Shown: positions 47,825 through 56,700 of the stretch, piece by piece
Position numbering within the stretch: the first letter of the stretch is position 1
How the letters are laid out: the number at the start of each line of letters is the position of its first letter
Source of the DNA: Iodidimonas nitroreducens
GTDB lineage: Bacteria > Pseudomonadota > Alphaproteobacteria > Sphingomonadales > Rhodothalassiaceae
Length of the DNA stretch: 64,000 nucleotides
Strand: one strand, 5' to 3'
Assembly (NCBI RefSeq): GCF_008579165.1
Contig: NZ_BKCN01000002.1
The notes under the pieces: generated by a model
Told to the model about the DNA's origin: nothing
The model's database searches: none
What the model saw: the letters and a program-made list of their open reading frames with translations, nothing else
Program-made: the position numbers and the translations under genes

Positions 47825-48364
47825 TCAAATATGCTTTTCCGAAACCCCTAGAAAAAAGATTTGCGGACTTCCACCTTCCACATGCATGGGAAAGATGCCG
47901 CGTGTGATGATCCATTTAATCTGATTGACGATCATATCGCCGCGGCTGAATTGTGGTTGCCCGGAATCCAGCACGCGTTTGAATTCCGCACAACGTTTTA
48001 AAAACATAGCATGATCCATCTGTTGGGAAAGAAGCCGCCCTTTCCATGATGCTTTTATCACCGCACTGATCCCGCTGCCATGCAGGCGCACGCGATAATC
48101 GGGCTCGGCTTCGGGATCATCTGATGCAGCTACCTGCTCGAAAAGAATGATCCAGGGCAGGGCGGATGGCACTTTAAAAGGATTGAATGTGGTGCGGTGG
48201 GGGGTTTTTCCATCATTCAAGGACAGCCAATATTGGTAGAAGGCCATCACCGGATGGGCCGGCTGTAAGCTCTGTGCCTCAATGGGATGAGGCTCATTCA
48301 TATAAGAAAAATCAGGGTAATCTTCGGATGGATAAATTTGTATCATATGAAAAAGCCCAGACAT
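47825..48364 (-). CDS. PAS-like domain protein (PAS_5 type)
   Basis: 179 residues. The core HPVMAFYQYWLSLNDGKTPHR, then NPFKVPSALPWIILFE, DYRVRLHGSGI and the end IFFLGVSEKHI fit the alphaproteobacterial PAS_5 family, small single-domain sensory-like proteins with no output domain. Ligand and partner are unknown. Starts at 48364, 48346 and 48301 are in frame; none has a clear ribosome site. It lies alone between pepN and the channel gene. Confidence 0.75.
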   Translation of the reverse strand: MSGLFHMIQIYPSEDYPDFSYMNEPHPIEAQSLQPAHPVMAFYQYWLSLNDGKTPHRTTFNPFKVPSALPWIILFEQVAASDDPEAEPDYRVRLHGSGISAVIKASWKGRLLSQQMDHAMFLKRCAEFKRVLDSGQPQFSRGDMIVNQIKWIITRGIFPMHVEGGSPQIFFLGVSEKHI

Positions 48365-48431
48365 TTTGTTTCATTTTAGCAGAGAGCGTCATCTTTAGAA
48401 AAAAGAATAAGGCCGCATTCTTATATAAGGC

Positions 48432-49034
48432 TTAATTTCTTTTGGGCAGGCTCCAGCCGAATTGGATGGCTCCGGCGCGAATAATAAAGGATGCCAGAAA
48501 TCCAATCCCCGCCGCCCAGATGAAGGGTAAGCCTGCCCATGCCAGCAGCACGTAGAAAAGGGCGCCGATAAATGCCGCCGTTGCATAAATTTCCTGCTGC
48601 AAGATCATCGGAACATCATTGGCGATGATATCGCGGATGATCCCCCCGGCAACCCCGGTCACAACCCCCATCATCGTGGCGATCAGGGGATCATTGGTCA
48701 CCAGAAAGGCTTTGCGCGCCCCGGTCACAGCAAATAAGGCAAGGCCCAAAGCATCAAACCAGATGATCACTGTGCGCCGGCTTTCCAGATGCTTTTCCCC
48801 GAAATAGGCCGCCAGAACGGCGATGCCGGTGATCCAGATCGGGCGGGTATCTTCGATCCAGAAAACCGGAACATCCAAAATCAAATCCCGCAAGGTGCCG
48901 CCGCCCACCGCAGGCATCAGAGCCAAAACGGCAAAACCAAAGATATCCATATCCTTGCGCGCCGCAGAAAGAGCGCCGGAAAGGGCAAAAGCAAGAATGC
49001 CAACCGATTCAATGATAACAAATAACGGACTCAT
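48432..49034 (-). CDS. Trimeric intracellular cation channel family protein (UPF0126)
   Basis: 200 residues from ATG 49034 (MSPLFVIIESVG). Two repeats of three membrane helices, each with the family Gly motif: ALMPAVGGGTLRDLILD and GVVTGVAGGIIRDIIAN. Seven hydrophobic segments in all. Bacterial relatives of the TRIC channels conduct monovalent cations; physiological role here unknown. The upstream in-frame extension (to 49166) is hydrophilic and overlaps the P450 gene, so it is rejected. Confidence 0.9.
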   Translation of the reverse strand: MSPLFVIIESVGILAFALSGALSAARKDMDIFGFAVLALMPAVGGGTLRDLILDVPVFWIEDTRPIWITGIAVLAAYFGEKHLESRRTVIIWFDALGLALFAVTGARKAFLVTNDPLIATMMGVVTGVAGGIIRDIIANDVPMILQQEIYATAAFIGALFYVLLAWAGLPFIWAAGIGFLASFIIRAGAIQFGWSLPKRN

Positions 49035-49099
49035 GGCTTTACCTATGTCTCCAAATAGTTGAACACTAGCACAGTTATAAATGTCATTGGATAGTGACC

Positions 49100-50451
49100 A
49101 TGCTGGGTGAATATCGTGCGCTGACGCAAAATCCGCTGTTGTTTCTGGAGCAGAAGGGCCAATCAAAAGCTGATATAATCCCGATCAAAATCGGTTTTGA
49201 AACGCTTTATCTGCTCAATAATGCCGATCATGTAAAATCTGTTTTTGTGGGGAATGATCCCAATTTCGTTAAAGGCCGCTATTATCGCCGCATCACGCCA
49301 CTATTGGGCGGCGGGCTTTTCACTCTTGAAGGCGAAGAATGGCGGCGTCAACGGCATATTGCCCAGCCTTTTTCGGGGGGGAGCATTTTCGGGCCTTTGC
49401 CCCGATGATCGGCCATTCCGGCCAGCAAACCATCCAGATCATCAAAACGCATCTGGCCGATGGGGCCAATGGGGAAGGGCGATCCGATCTCGATCTGCTC
49501 AATTTCTTCTCGGCCATTGCCCTGATGATTGCGGTTCATGTTTTTTTCGGCCTGAAGGTGCGTTTTGATGACAGTGTGCAGCTTGCCCAGGATTTATCGG
49601 ACATTCTACGTTTTTTAGAAGGCAGACTCTGGTCGCCAATACCGCTGCCCTTATGGGTGCCCACAAAGGATAATCAGCATTTTAATCAGCGAAATCGCCA
49701 TTTTCATCGTTTTCTGGATCAGCAGATCGATCAAAGATTAGGGGGTGAGGGGGATGATCAGGGGGCATTGCTGCTTGATGCTATCTTAGGGGCCAATGGC
49801 CTATCGGCTTCAGATCGTGCTGAAAATCCGGACACGCGCCGCAAAACGACACGGGCGCAACTCTTGTCGATTTTGATAGCGGCCTTTGAAACCAGCGCCT
49901 TATCCATGCTCTGGTCACTGATCTTGTTAAAACAAAATCCGGCAATCGAGGCACAGATGCGGGCTGAAGCCGATGCTGTTTTGAATGCTGAAGAATTGAC
50001 CACAGCCCATATCAATCAACTGGAAATATCAAAGCGCGTGTATCAGGAATCCATGCGCCTTTATCCCCCGGGATGGTGCTTTTCACGGGAACTGGAAAAG
50101 CCCCATCAATTTGGTGAGACGCATCTGTCGGCCGGGAAAACGGTGGTCTTGTGTGCGTATAATATTCATCGGAACCCCCTTTACTGGGAGCATCCCACGC
50201 GCTTTTATCCTGATCATTTCACCAGTGAAAACAGCGCCAAACGGCCCCGCCATGCCTATTTTCCCTTTGCCGGCGGCCGCCATGCCTGCTTAGGCGCACG
50301 CTTTGCGATGCTGGAAGGGCCCTATCTGCTGTCCTTGATCCTGAAAAATTTCGAGATCGATATCGAGGAAGCTGATAAGATCAAACCCATCGCCGCCACG
50401 ACCTTAAGACCGGACAGGCCGGTGAGGGCGCATTTCGCACTGAGACCGTAA
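49100..50451 (+). CDS. Cytochrome P450 (one frameshift)
   Basis: Heme monooxygenase, about 450 residues when repaired. I-helix AAFETSALSM, the ExxR motif QESMRLYPP, and the heme-binding loop FPFAGGRHACLGARF are intact. The frame breaks at 49365-49382, after RRQRHIAQPF; one extra C, T or G would join it to GGEHFRAFAPMI. Substrate unknown; the resemblance is to class of fatty-acid or carotenoid-type bacterial P450s, not assignable. The 2Fe-2S ferredoxin at the window start could in principle be an electron donor, but the genes are 49 kb apart. GTG 49094 is an alternative start. Confidence 0.88.
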
Positions 50452-50589
50452 ATTTTCGCCATAAAGGACAGATATATTCACGGGAATTCGACCTTGCCTC
50501 TCTCTGCATGCTTGAAATTTACAGCAATTTCTGCGCTAATAGGGAAAGTCATTTTCATCCAGGCTTTCAAAAACAACAGGAGATAAGCA

Positions 50590-50982
50590 ATGGAGCCAGG
50601 CGATCCAGTTGATAATTATGTAGGGCGGCGGATCCGTGAACGCCGTAAAATTGTTGGGCTCACGCAGCAGAAGCTTGCCGTGAAGCTGGGTTTGAGCTTT
50701 CAGCAGGTCCAAAAATATGAGCGCGGAACCAATCGTGTTGGGGCCAGCAAGCTGGTTCAGCTTTCCCAGGCGCTGGATGTTCCCATTTCCTATTTTTTTG
50801 AAGAAATCGAGCGCGATCATGGCGTGGAAACAGTCAATCAAAAGCCTGCCATCGATCCCCATATCCTGTCTCATGCCCAGGTTTTATCAGTCGTGAAATG
50901 CCTCATTGGGATTCGCGATGATCGGGTCCGGCGGCGGATGATCGATCTTATTCAATCGGTGCATGATAGCCAGGATCAATAG
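50590..50982 (+). CDS. XRE-family transcriptional regulator
   Basis: 130 residues. Helix-turn-helix at about 13-65: VGRRIRERRKIVGLTQQKLA, LGLSFQQVQKYERGTNRVGA, then LVQLSQALDVPISYFFEE. The C-terminal half (DPHILSHAQVLSVVKCLI) is helical without a known ligand domain. Similar small XRE proteins are widespread in Alphaproteobacteria. AGGAG ribosome site just before ATG 50590. It may regulate the P450 138 bases upstream or act elsewhere; nothing decides. Ends at a terminator. Confidence 0.9.
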   Translation: MEPGDPVDNYVGRRIRERRKIVGLTQQKLAVKLGLSFQQVQKYERGTNRVGASKLVQLSQALDVPISYFFEEIERDHGVETVNQKPAIDPHILSHAQVLSVVKCLIGIRDDRVRRRMIDLIQSVHDSQDQ

Positions 50983-51028
50983 GGCTTCAACTTCCGGACT
51001 ATGGGGCGATAATATTAGAACCCATTAA

Positions 51029-51059
51029 GCGGCGTTGCAGTTTGCGACGTCGTTTTTTT
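51029..51059 (+). terminator. Rho-independent terminator after XRE gene
   Basis: GCGGCGTTGC and GCGACGTCGT pair over ten bases (three wobble) around AGTTT, then six T. It ends the XRE transcript 47 bases past the stop. Confidence 0.85.
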
Positions 51060-51160
51060 ATGTGATGACAGTCTCTTAGACAATTTTCTGACAGAAAAAC
51101 AAGCGGGGGCCTCTCTATCTCACATCATCCATAAAGCGCATAATTTATATTATGTAAAAT

Positions 51161-51757
51161 TTAGCAGCTTTGGGGAAGCCCGTCCGGGGTGATCTGATCC
51201 ATGGCCCCGAAACGCGGCCTGAAGCTGGCACTGGACCTTAGATCAACAGCATCGATGAAGCCGGCAAAAATCAAAGGCTCATAATGAAAATAAGCTTCAG
51301 CAATGATCGCCATATCCCCTTCACCCAGAGACAGGCTTCCCGGAAGAGCAAGCTGTGTCTCTCCCTCATTGCCGATTTCACTCATCAAGCCGATAAGCGC
51401 CCCTTCGCATCGCTGCCAGTTGATCTTGTTGCCCTGATTGGCCGTGCCGATGGCCCCGCTCAAGATCACCCGACCTTGCTGGTTCATATCGAATGGCTTT
51501 GAAACATGGTTCATCGCAGCGAAAATCTGGGCGATCTCGTTTTCCGTAATGCCATCCTCTGCCTGCGACACCATATCCGCCATGGAAGATGCCAAAGACG
51601 ACAATTTCTGATTGGCCAGCATGAAACGGCCCATTTCCACGGCTCCCGCCAGCAAAAGCAGCAGCACAGGAAGAACCAGCGCCGTTTCAATCAGGATCGA
51701 ACCTTTTTGATTGTGATGCATCGAAAGCATCGGCTTCAGCCGCGATCTCAACTGCAT
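51161..51757 (-). CDS. TadE-like pilus assembly protein
   Basis: 198 residues. Pseudopilin-like N-terminus: a short basic cytoplasmic stretch, then GSILIETALVLPVLLLLLAG with the conserved Glu after the prepilin-type Gly-Ser, followed by an extracytoplasmic domain (LSSLASSMADMVSQAEDGIT). TadE-family proteins are minor pseudopilins of tight-adherence pili. Overlaps the next TadE gene by ten bases. No Tad ATPase, secretin or platform gene is in the window. Confidence 0.82.
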   Translation of the reverse strand: MQLRSRLKPMLSMHHNQKGSILIETALVLPVLLLLLAGAVEMGRFMLANQKLSSLASSMADMVSQAEDGITENEIAQIFAAMNHVSKPFDMNQQGRVILSGAIGTANQGNKINWQRCEGALIGLMSEIGNEGETQLALPGSLSLGEGDMAIIAEAYFHYEPLIFAGFIDAVDLRSSASFRPRFGAMDQITPDGLPQSC

Positions 51758-52398
51758 AAAATGGCCCCCCCGGTGGAACTATCTTCTTCCAGCAGATTAT
51801 AAGGCTCATTCCGCACGGCGGTGGAAGCCTGAAGCCCGATCGCGCCTTTATCGGAGCCGGTCATAAATGCAAAAGCCGGGGTGATCAGCTTTAATTGTAT
51901 CTGCGCATCATAAACGACGATGGCCCCGGAACCGCCCAGCCCCGATGCGCCCATATCCGCATCCCATTGCCCATTTTGATTGATATCGGTGAAACATTCG
52001 CCGCTATCATAAACATCATTGGCATTGTCATCGCTGAAGGGCTCGGGTTTTCCGATATCGGCAAAACTCTCATAAACTTTTGTCTCGATCACAACCGGCC
52101 CGACAAGAGTAAAATTTTCCATCATGTCGAGAACCCGGCTACGAACATAGCTTTCTCGCGAGCCATCAACGGGCACGAAGCCGGTGACGCCGCGTCTGGA
52201 TGCTTCGCGTACGGCACCTTCAAGGGTAGCATTGGCAAAGCTGATATGCCCGATTTCAACGATTCCCATGGTCAGCCCGATGATAATGGGAAACGCAATC
52301 GCAAATTCCACGATGGCTGATCCCGCCCTGCATCGGCAGAAATCGCGTGCCTTATGGTAAAACATCTGTTTATCAGGCATCTGTGCGTTCTCATGCAT
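51748..52398 (-). CDS. TadE/G-like pseudopilin
   Basis: 216 residues. RAGSAIVEFAIAFPIIIGLTMG is a TadE signature with the conserved Glu; then ANATLEGAVREASRRGVTG, typical of TadE/TadG proteins. An insert with DINQNGQWDADMG and DSGECF has calcium-loop-like Asp spacing. First gene of a two-gene minus-strand unit, divergent from the TadG-like gene across a 150-base AT-rich promoter region. Confidence 0.83.
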   Translation of the reverse strand: MHENAQMPDKQMFYHKARDFCRCRAGSAIVEFAIAFPIIIGLTMGIVEIGHISFANATLEGAVREASRRGVTGFVPVDGSRESYVRSRVLDMMENFTLVGPVVIETKVYESFADIGKPEPFSDDNANDVYDSGECFTDINQNGQWDADMGASGLGGSGAIVVYDAQIQLKLITPAFAFMTGSDKGAIGLQASTAVRNEPYNLLEEDSSTGGAILCS

Positions 52399-52548
52399 TC
52401 ATAAAGTATTGAATGTTAATCGATGGTTCCTAATAATGTGTTCCCGGTTATTTAAATATTCGTGAAAATATTCTTTATTCTTTAACGGGCTGTTCAGTCC
52501 TCTCTGTCAGTCTCATATTTATACGAATCCAACCATGCGGAGGGGAGC

Positions 52549-54261
52549 ATGAAAATGCTGTCAGTTTGGCGAATGGGGCTTTGTGCTCTTGTAAAAGCGC
52601 GCCCCCTGCTCCCTTCTATTCCACATCGCTTATGGCGGGAAAAATCGGGTTCGATGCTGGTTTGGGTCGCGGTTTCGCTGATCCCGCTGGTGGTTTCTGT
52701 TGGTATGGCCACCGATATTGCCCGTGGCTTTGTCATGCGTTCGCAGCTCAATACGGCTTTGGATGCCGCGGCTTTGGCGGGCGGACGGGCCTTCAATCTG
52801 CCCAGCCGCGATGATGATGTGCGCAATTATTTTGCGGCCAATTTTCCCAGCGGATTCATGGGGGCTACCTTAGGTGAGCTTGAAATCGAACCGCTGGAAA
52901 TCCCCGGAGAGCCGGAACGCCTGCGGGTATCGGCGTCCGTTGAAATGCCAACCCTGTTCATGAAGCTTGTCGGCATCGAAGAGATGAGCGTGGGCACCAG
53001 CGCTGAAGTCACCCGTGAAAATCTGGGGCTGCAGGCCGTTCTGGTGCTGGATCATACCGGTTCGATGAAGGGATCAAAGATCAATGCCCTGGAAGATGCC
53101 AGCATCGATCTGGTTGATATTCTGTTCGGCAATAAGAAAAACCAGCCCCATGATCGCTTGAGTATTGCCATCGTTCCCTATTCGGCCGCCGTAAATGTAG
53201 GCGATCTGGGTAGTTCTTTCCTTGATTTCAGCGGCATTCCACCGGAATTTTTCTATAAACCCAATGATGACAGGAAATGGAAAGGCTGCGTGCTGGCGCG
53301 GGAAACCCTCACCTCGCTCAGTTCCAATCCCAATGTGCTTGATGTCGGGGCGTGGGATATCAGCCTGGCCCCGCCTGCCGTTGGCGGGAAATGGCGGCCC
53401 TATATGTATCCGCATTGGTATGATAATAAATATCGCAGCTTTCCATTTCAGGATGATGTAGACCCCCGCGACCCCGGTAAAAATGCCGGCAGCAATCTCG
53501 ATGGTGTTTTTGATGCCAAGGCCTATCGCCAGGGCAAAGGCCCCGATGGTGAGGTCTGGAGCAATCCAAACACCAATCCATCATTGGGCAATGCCTATAC
53601 CGGCCCCAATATCGGCTGCCCTGCCGAGGTGATGACATTCAACAATAATTATGATCAGGTTATTGATTATATTAAAGACAATACAATCGCCTGGTCGCGC
53701 GGGGGCACCATTGGCAGTGAAGGTTTAATGTGGGGCTGGCGGATGCTCGATCCCGAACCGCCCTTCCCCAATATGGTTCCTTATAATGATCCGGCAACGG
53801 TGAAGGCCCTTGTGATGATGACCGATGGGGTGAATGAGGTCTTCCGCTGGCCCCATAATCAATATGCCAAAACCGCTTCTAACGGCCGTCGCTCCGAACC
53901 TGAGAATGATGGATCGGATATGCCGGAATCCGATTATACCGCTTATGGGCGTCTTGATGATGGCCGCTTGGGGACGACGAATATCAATGTCGCGGCCGAG
54001 GCCATCAATCTCAGAATGATCAAGGCCTGTGCGGCGATGAAGATGGGCGGGGTGAATGGTCAGGATCGGGTGCAGATCTATACCGTTATTTTTGGAGGTT
54101 TCGCGACTGAAAACAGCCCCAGAGCCAGAAATCTTCGAGAGCTTTATCAAGATTGTGCATCGCGCCCGGCGAATGCCTTTCTGGCCCCCAGCAATGAAGA
54201 TCTGCGGTCTGCGTTCCGCACCATCGGCAATGATCTCGCCAATCTGCATCTCAGCCGCTGA
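52549..54261 (+). CDS. TadG-like protein with von Willebrand factor A domain
   Basis: 570 residues. After a basic lead comes the TadG hydrophobic N-terminus (GSMLVWVAVSLIPLVVSVGM) with the family's DAAALAGGRA; a VWA domain starts near 160 with the MIDAS motif LVLDHTGSMKGSKI and continues IAIVPYSAAVNVG, with VMMTDGVNEV later. Large inserts lie inside the VWA domain. Likely anchored in the inner membrane and exposed to periplasm; adhesive or assembly role presumed. GGAGGGGAG ribosome site before ATG 52549. Confidence 0.87.
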   Translation: MKMLSVWRMGLCALVKARPLLPSIPHRLWREKSGSMLVWVAVSLIPLVVSVGMATDIARGFVMRSQLNTALDAAALAGGRAFNLPSRDDDVRNYFAANFPSGFMGATLGELEIEPLEIPGEPERLRVSASVEMPTLFMKLVGIEEMSVGTSAEVTRENLGLQAVLVLDHTGSMKGSKINALEDASIDLVDILFGNKKNQPHDRLSIAIVPYSAAVNVGDLGSSFLDFSGIPPEFFYKPNDDRKWKGCVLARETLTSLSSNPNVLDVGAWDISLAPPAVGGKWRPYMYPHWYDNKYRSFPFQDDVDPRDPGKNAGSNLDGVFDAKAYRQGKGPDGEVWSNPNTNPSLGNAYTGPNIGCPAEVMTFNNNYDQVIDYIKDNTIAWSRGGTIGSEGLMWGWRMLDPEPPFPNMVPYNDPATVKALVMMTDGVNEVFRWPHNQYAKTASNGRRSEPENDGSDMPESDYTAYGRLDDGRLGTTNINVAAEAINLRMIKACAAMKMGGVNGQDRVQIYTVIFGGFATENSPRARNLRELYQDCASRPANAFLAPSNEDLRSAFRTIGNDLANLHLSR

Positions 54262-54272
54262 TTTATAAGGGA

Positions 54273-55031
54273 TCAGGGGCGCAGGGTCATCCGCTCGCCC
54301 GTGATCTCAAAGCCTTCGAGCCGATTGAGGAAGGACATGCCCAGCAAGGATGTGTTGAGATTGCCATCAGTCACACTGGCCCGCACATTCTCGATGGTCA
54401 AATGCCCGCCGATCTCGATGCTTTCAAGAAAGATCGGGGCCCCCATCACCACCCCATTGGCGGTGTAATAGCGCTCGAAAAACTGTTCCGGAGGGGGATT
54501 GATCCCTAATGCCATAGCATCCCTTTTCGAGAGGATGACATGGCTGGCCCCGGTATCCACCAGAAAGGTGATCGGTTGGCCGGAAACATGGGCGCGTACC
54601 TTGAAATGGCCGCTGGGATCGCGTTCAAAAACCATGGCCTCGCCACTGCGATAGCCCCGTTCTGTCGCCACATTGCCCACCACCCGATCCGCCACCCCGC
54701 CTATTTCATGGCGAAAGGCATAGGCAATGGCCAAAACAAGCACAATGCCCGACCAGATCGCGATATTTCGGAAAAATTCCCGAAAATGCATGCGCAAAGA
54801 AATGACGATCAGGCTGCCAATGCTCATCAAGGTGACTAAAGTGAGGATGCCGCCCAGATGATTGATCCGCGTGCCGGGAAAAAGCCAGCTGAGCACCAGA
54901 TATAAAACCAGCAAAAATCCAAACAACCAGAGAAGTTTTTTAAAAACAGGGCGAAGCCCCCCGCGCCCCTTCTGTTCGGGGCGGTGTGATGGCGGCACGG
55001 GGCTTTTTGGTCTCCATGGATCTGATGGCAT
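54273..55031 (-). CDS. Retropepsin-like aspartyl protease (TIGR02281 type)
   Basis: About 252 residues. Three membrane helices lie in the first half (KLLWLFGFLLVLYLVLSWLF, GILTLVTLMSIGSLIVIS, IAIWSGIVLVLAIAYAF), then a retropepsin-fold domain with the catalytic Asp in FLVDTGASHVILSKRDA and the end LGMSFLNRLEGFEI. The active enzyme would be a dimer, membrane-anchored and facing the periplasm. Substrate unknown. GTG 55034 and ATG 55031 are adjacent starts. Convergent with the TadG-like gene. Confidence 0.88.
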   Translation of the reverse strand: MPSDPWRPKSPVPPSHRPEQKGRGGLRPVFKKLLWLFGFLLVLYLVLSWLFPGTRINHLGGILTLVTLMSIGSLIVISLRMHFREFFRNIAIWSGIVLVLAIAYAFRHEIGGVADRVVGNVATERGYRSGEAMVFERDPSGHFKVRAHVSGQPITFLVDTGASHVILSKRDAMALGINPPPEQFFERYYTANGVVMGAPIFLESIEIGGHLTIENVRASVTDGNLNTSLLGMSFLNRLEGFEITGERMTLRP

Positions 55032-55079
55032 CACCCTAATTTAGGTGCAGCCGCGTGATATTGAAAGATCAAAGGGTTT

Positions 55080-55850
55080 TTATGCGGCGGCTTCCGCCAT
55101 AAGGCGCAGCACCATGCCATCATAAGCGGGTTCGATATGGGGCGGCAAAGAACGCCTAAGGCTGTCATAATCCATATCATTGCTTAAATGGGTGAGAATG
55201 GCGCGTTCGGGCTTTACCTCATCGATCCAGCCGAGGGTTTTATCCAGATGGGAATGGGTGCGATGGGGGCGATGGCGCAGGGCATCCACCACCCAAAGCT
55301 TGATCCCCCGGAGCAGATCAAGGCTTTCCTTGGGGAAGGCATTCACATCGGTGGAATAGGCAAAATCCCCGAAACGAAATCCCAAAGACCAGATGGGCCC
55401 ATGTTCCTGCCAGAATGGCTGGGCACATAATCCACCGATCCGGATCGGTCCGGCGATTTCATGACCTTTGCAGATCGCCGGATAGCCATGGCGGGATGAA
55501 AAAATATAATCAAAGCGCTGATAAAGACGATCCAGCGTTTCTTTAGGCGCAAACAGGGGAATTTCGGCCCCCTGTTCCATATGAAATCCCCGCAGATCAT
55601 CGATCCCATGGGTATGATCGGCATGATCATGGGTGATCAGCACAGCATCGATATGATCGATCCCGGTGGCCAGCAATTGCGCGCGCATATCGGGCCCGCA
55701 ATCGATCAGAAGATTGATATCGCCTTGCTGGATCAGAATCGATGCCCGGGTGCGTCGATTTTTGGGCTGCGCCGGATCACAGCGCCCCCAATCATTGGGC
55801 AGGCGTGGCACCCCGGTGGATGTGCCGCAGCCCAAAATGGTGATCTGCAT
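55080..55850 (-). CDS. MBL-fold metallo-hydrolase, PhnP-like
   Basis: 256 residues from ATG 55850 (MQITILGCGTSTGVP). The metal motif THDHADHTHGIDDLR and later His/Asp ligands (STDVNAF, RPHRTHSHL, LTHLSNDMD) fit the PhnP-type phosphodiesterase family of beta-lactamase-fold enzymes. It is found next to tatD and metG in many Alphaproteobacteria; its substrate there is not established, so no symbol is given. Confidence 0.9.
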   Translation of the reverse strand: MQITILGCGTSTGVPRLPNDWGRCDPAQPKNRRTRASILIQQGDINLLIDCGPDMRAQLLATGIDHIDAVLITHDHADHTHGIDDLRGFHMEQGAEIPLFAPKETLDRLYQRFDYIFSSRHGYPAICKGHEIAGPIRIGGLCAQPFWQEHGPIWSLGFRFGDFAYSTDVNAFPKESLDLLRGIKLWVVDALRHRPHRTHSHLDKTLGWIDEVKPERAILTHLSNDMDYDSLRRSLPPHIEPAYDGMVLRLMAEAAA

Positions 55851-55902
55851 GCTATCCGTGCCCTGCCCCATCAAAACCACCTTTTAACGCACCCACCCTT
55901 CA

Positions 55903-56700
55903 TCATTGGGCAGCCAATCCGCTTGGCGGGGTGGCTTTGGAAAACAGCCGGAAAAAATTGGCCGTTGTCTGGCGCGCCAAATCCTCAAGCTCAATCCCCC
56001 GGAGATTCGCCAAAAACCGCGCGGTATCGGCAACATAGGCGGGTTCGCAAATTTTGCCACGATAGGGCACAGGCGCCAAAAAAGGCGCATCGGTTTCCAC
56101 AAGCAGGCGATCATCAGGAATGGCTTTCGCGGTTTGCTGCAGGTCGGTGGCTTTTTTGAAGGTAACGATCCCTGAAATCGAGATATAAAACCCCAGATCC
56201 ACCATCTGTTTCATGAAATTCCGGCTGCCGGTAAAACAGTGGATCACTGCCTTGAATGGCCCCTTTTCCAATTCCGCGCTTAGAATATCAAAGCTATCGG
56301 CTTCGGCATCACGGCTATGGATGACCAGGGGCAATCCCGTTTCCCGGGCCGCCGCGATATGCTCTTTGAAGCTTTTGATCTGATGATCGCGCGGGGCATT
56401 TTCATAGAAATAATCAAGCCCGGTTTCCCCTAAACCGATGATCCGGGGATGCGCCGTTCTGGCAATAAGATCAGCAGCCCCCATCCCGGTTTCGGCTTGC
56501 GCCTCATGGGGATGGATGCCCACCGTGCCAAACACATCATGATACTGATCCACAAGGGCAATGATCTCATCATATTCGCGCAATTTGGTATTGATGCTGA
56601 GAAAAGTGCCAATGCCCGCCGCCCTTCCGCGTTCAATCACCGCATCAACATCATGGGCTAAGCCTTCGTAATTCAGATGACAATGGCTATCGACCAACAT
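55903..56700 (-). CDS. tatD: TatD family deoxyribonuclease
   Basis: Metal-dependent 3'-5' exonuclease/quality-control hydrolase, 265 residues, TIM barrel. Metal ligands in VDSHCHLNY, GLGETGLDYFYENAP, LPLVIHSRDAEAD, AVIHCFTGS and LLVETDAPFLAPVP, with PAYVADTARFLANL near the end. The ATG overlaps the metG stop. Part of the mltB-to-tatD run. Confidence 0.94.
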   Translation of the reverse strand: MLVDSHCHLNYEGLAHDVDAVIERGRAAGIGTFLSINTKLREYDEIIALVDQYHDVFGTVGIHPHEAQAETGMGAADLIARTAHPRIIGLGETGLDYFYENAPRDHQIKSFKEHIAAARETGLPLVIHSRDAEADSFDILSAELEKGPFKAVIHCFTGSRNFMKQMVDLGFYISISGIVTFKKATDLQQTAKAIPDDRLLVETDAPFLAPVPYRGKICEPAYVADTARFLANLRGIELEDLARQTTANFFRLFSKATPPSGLAAQ

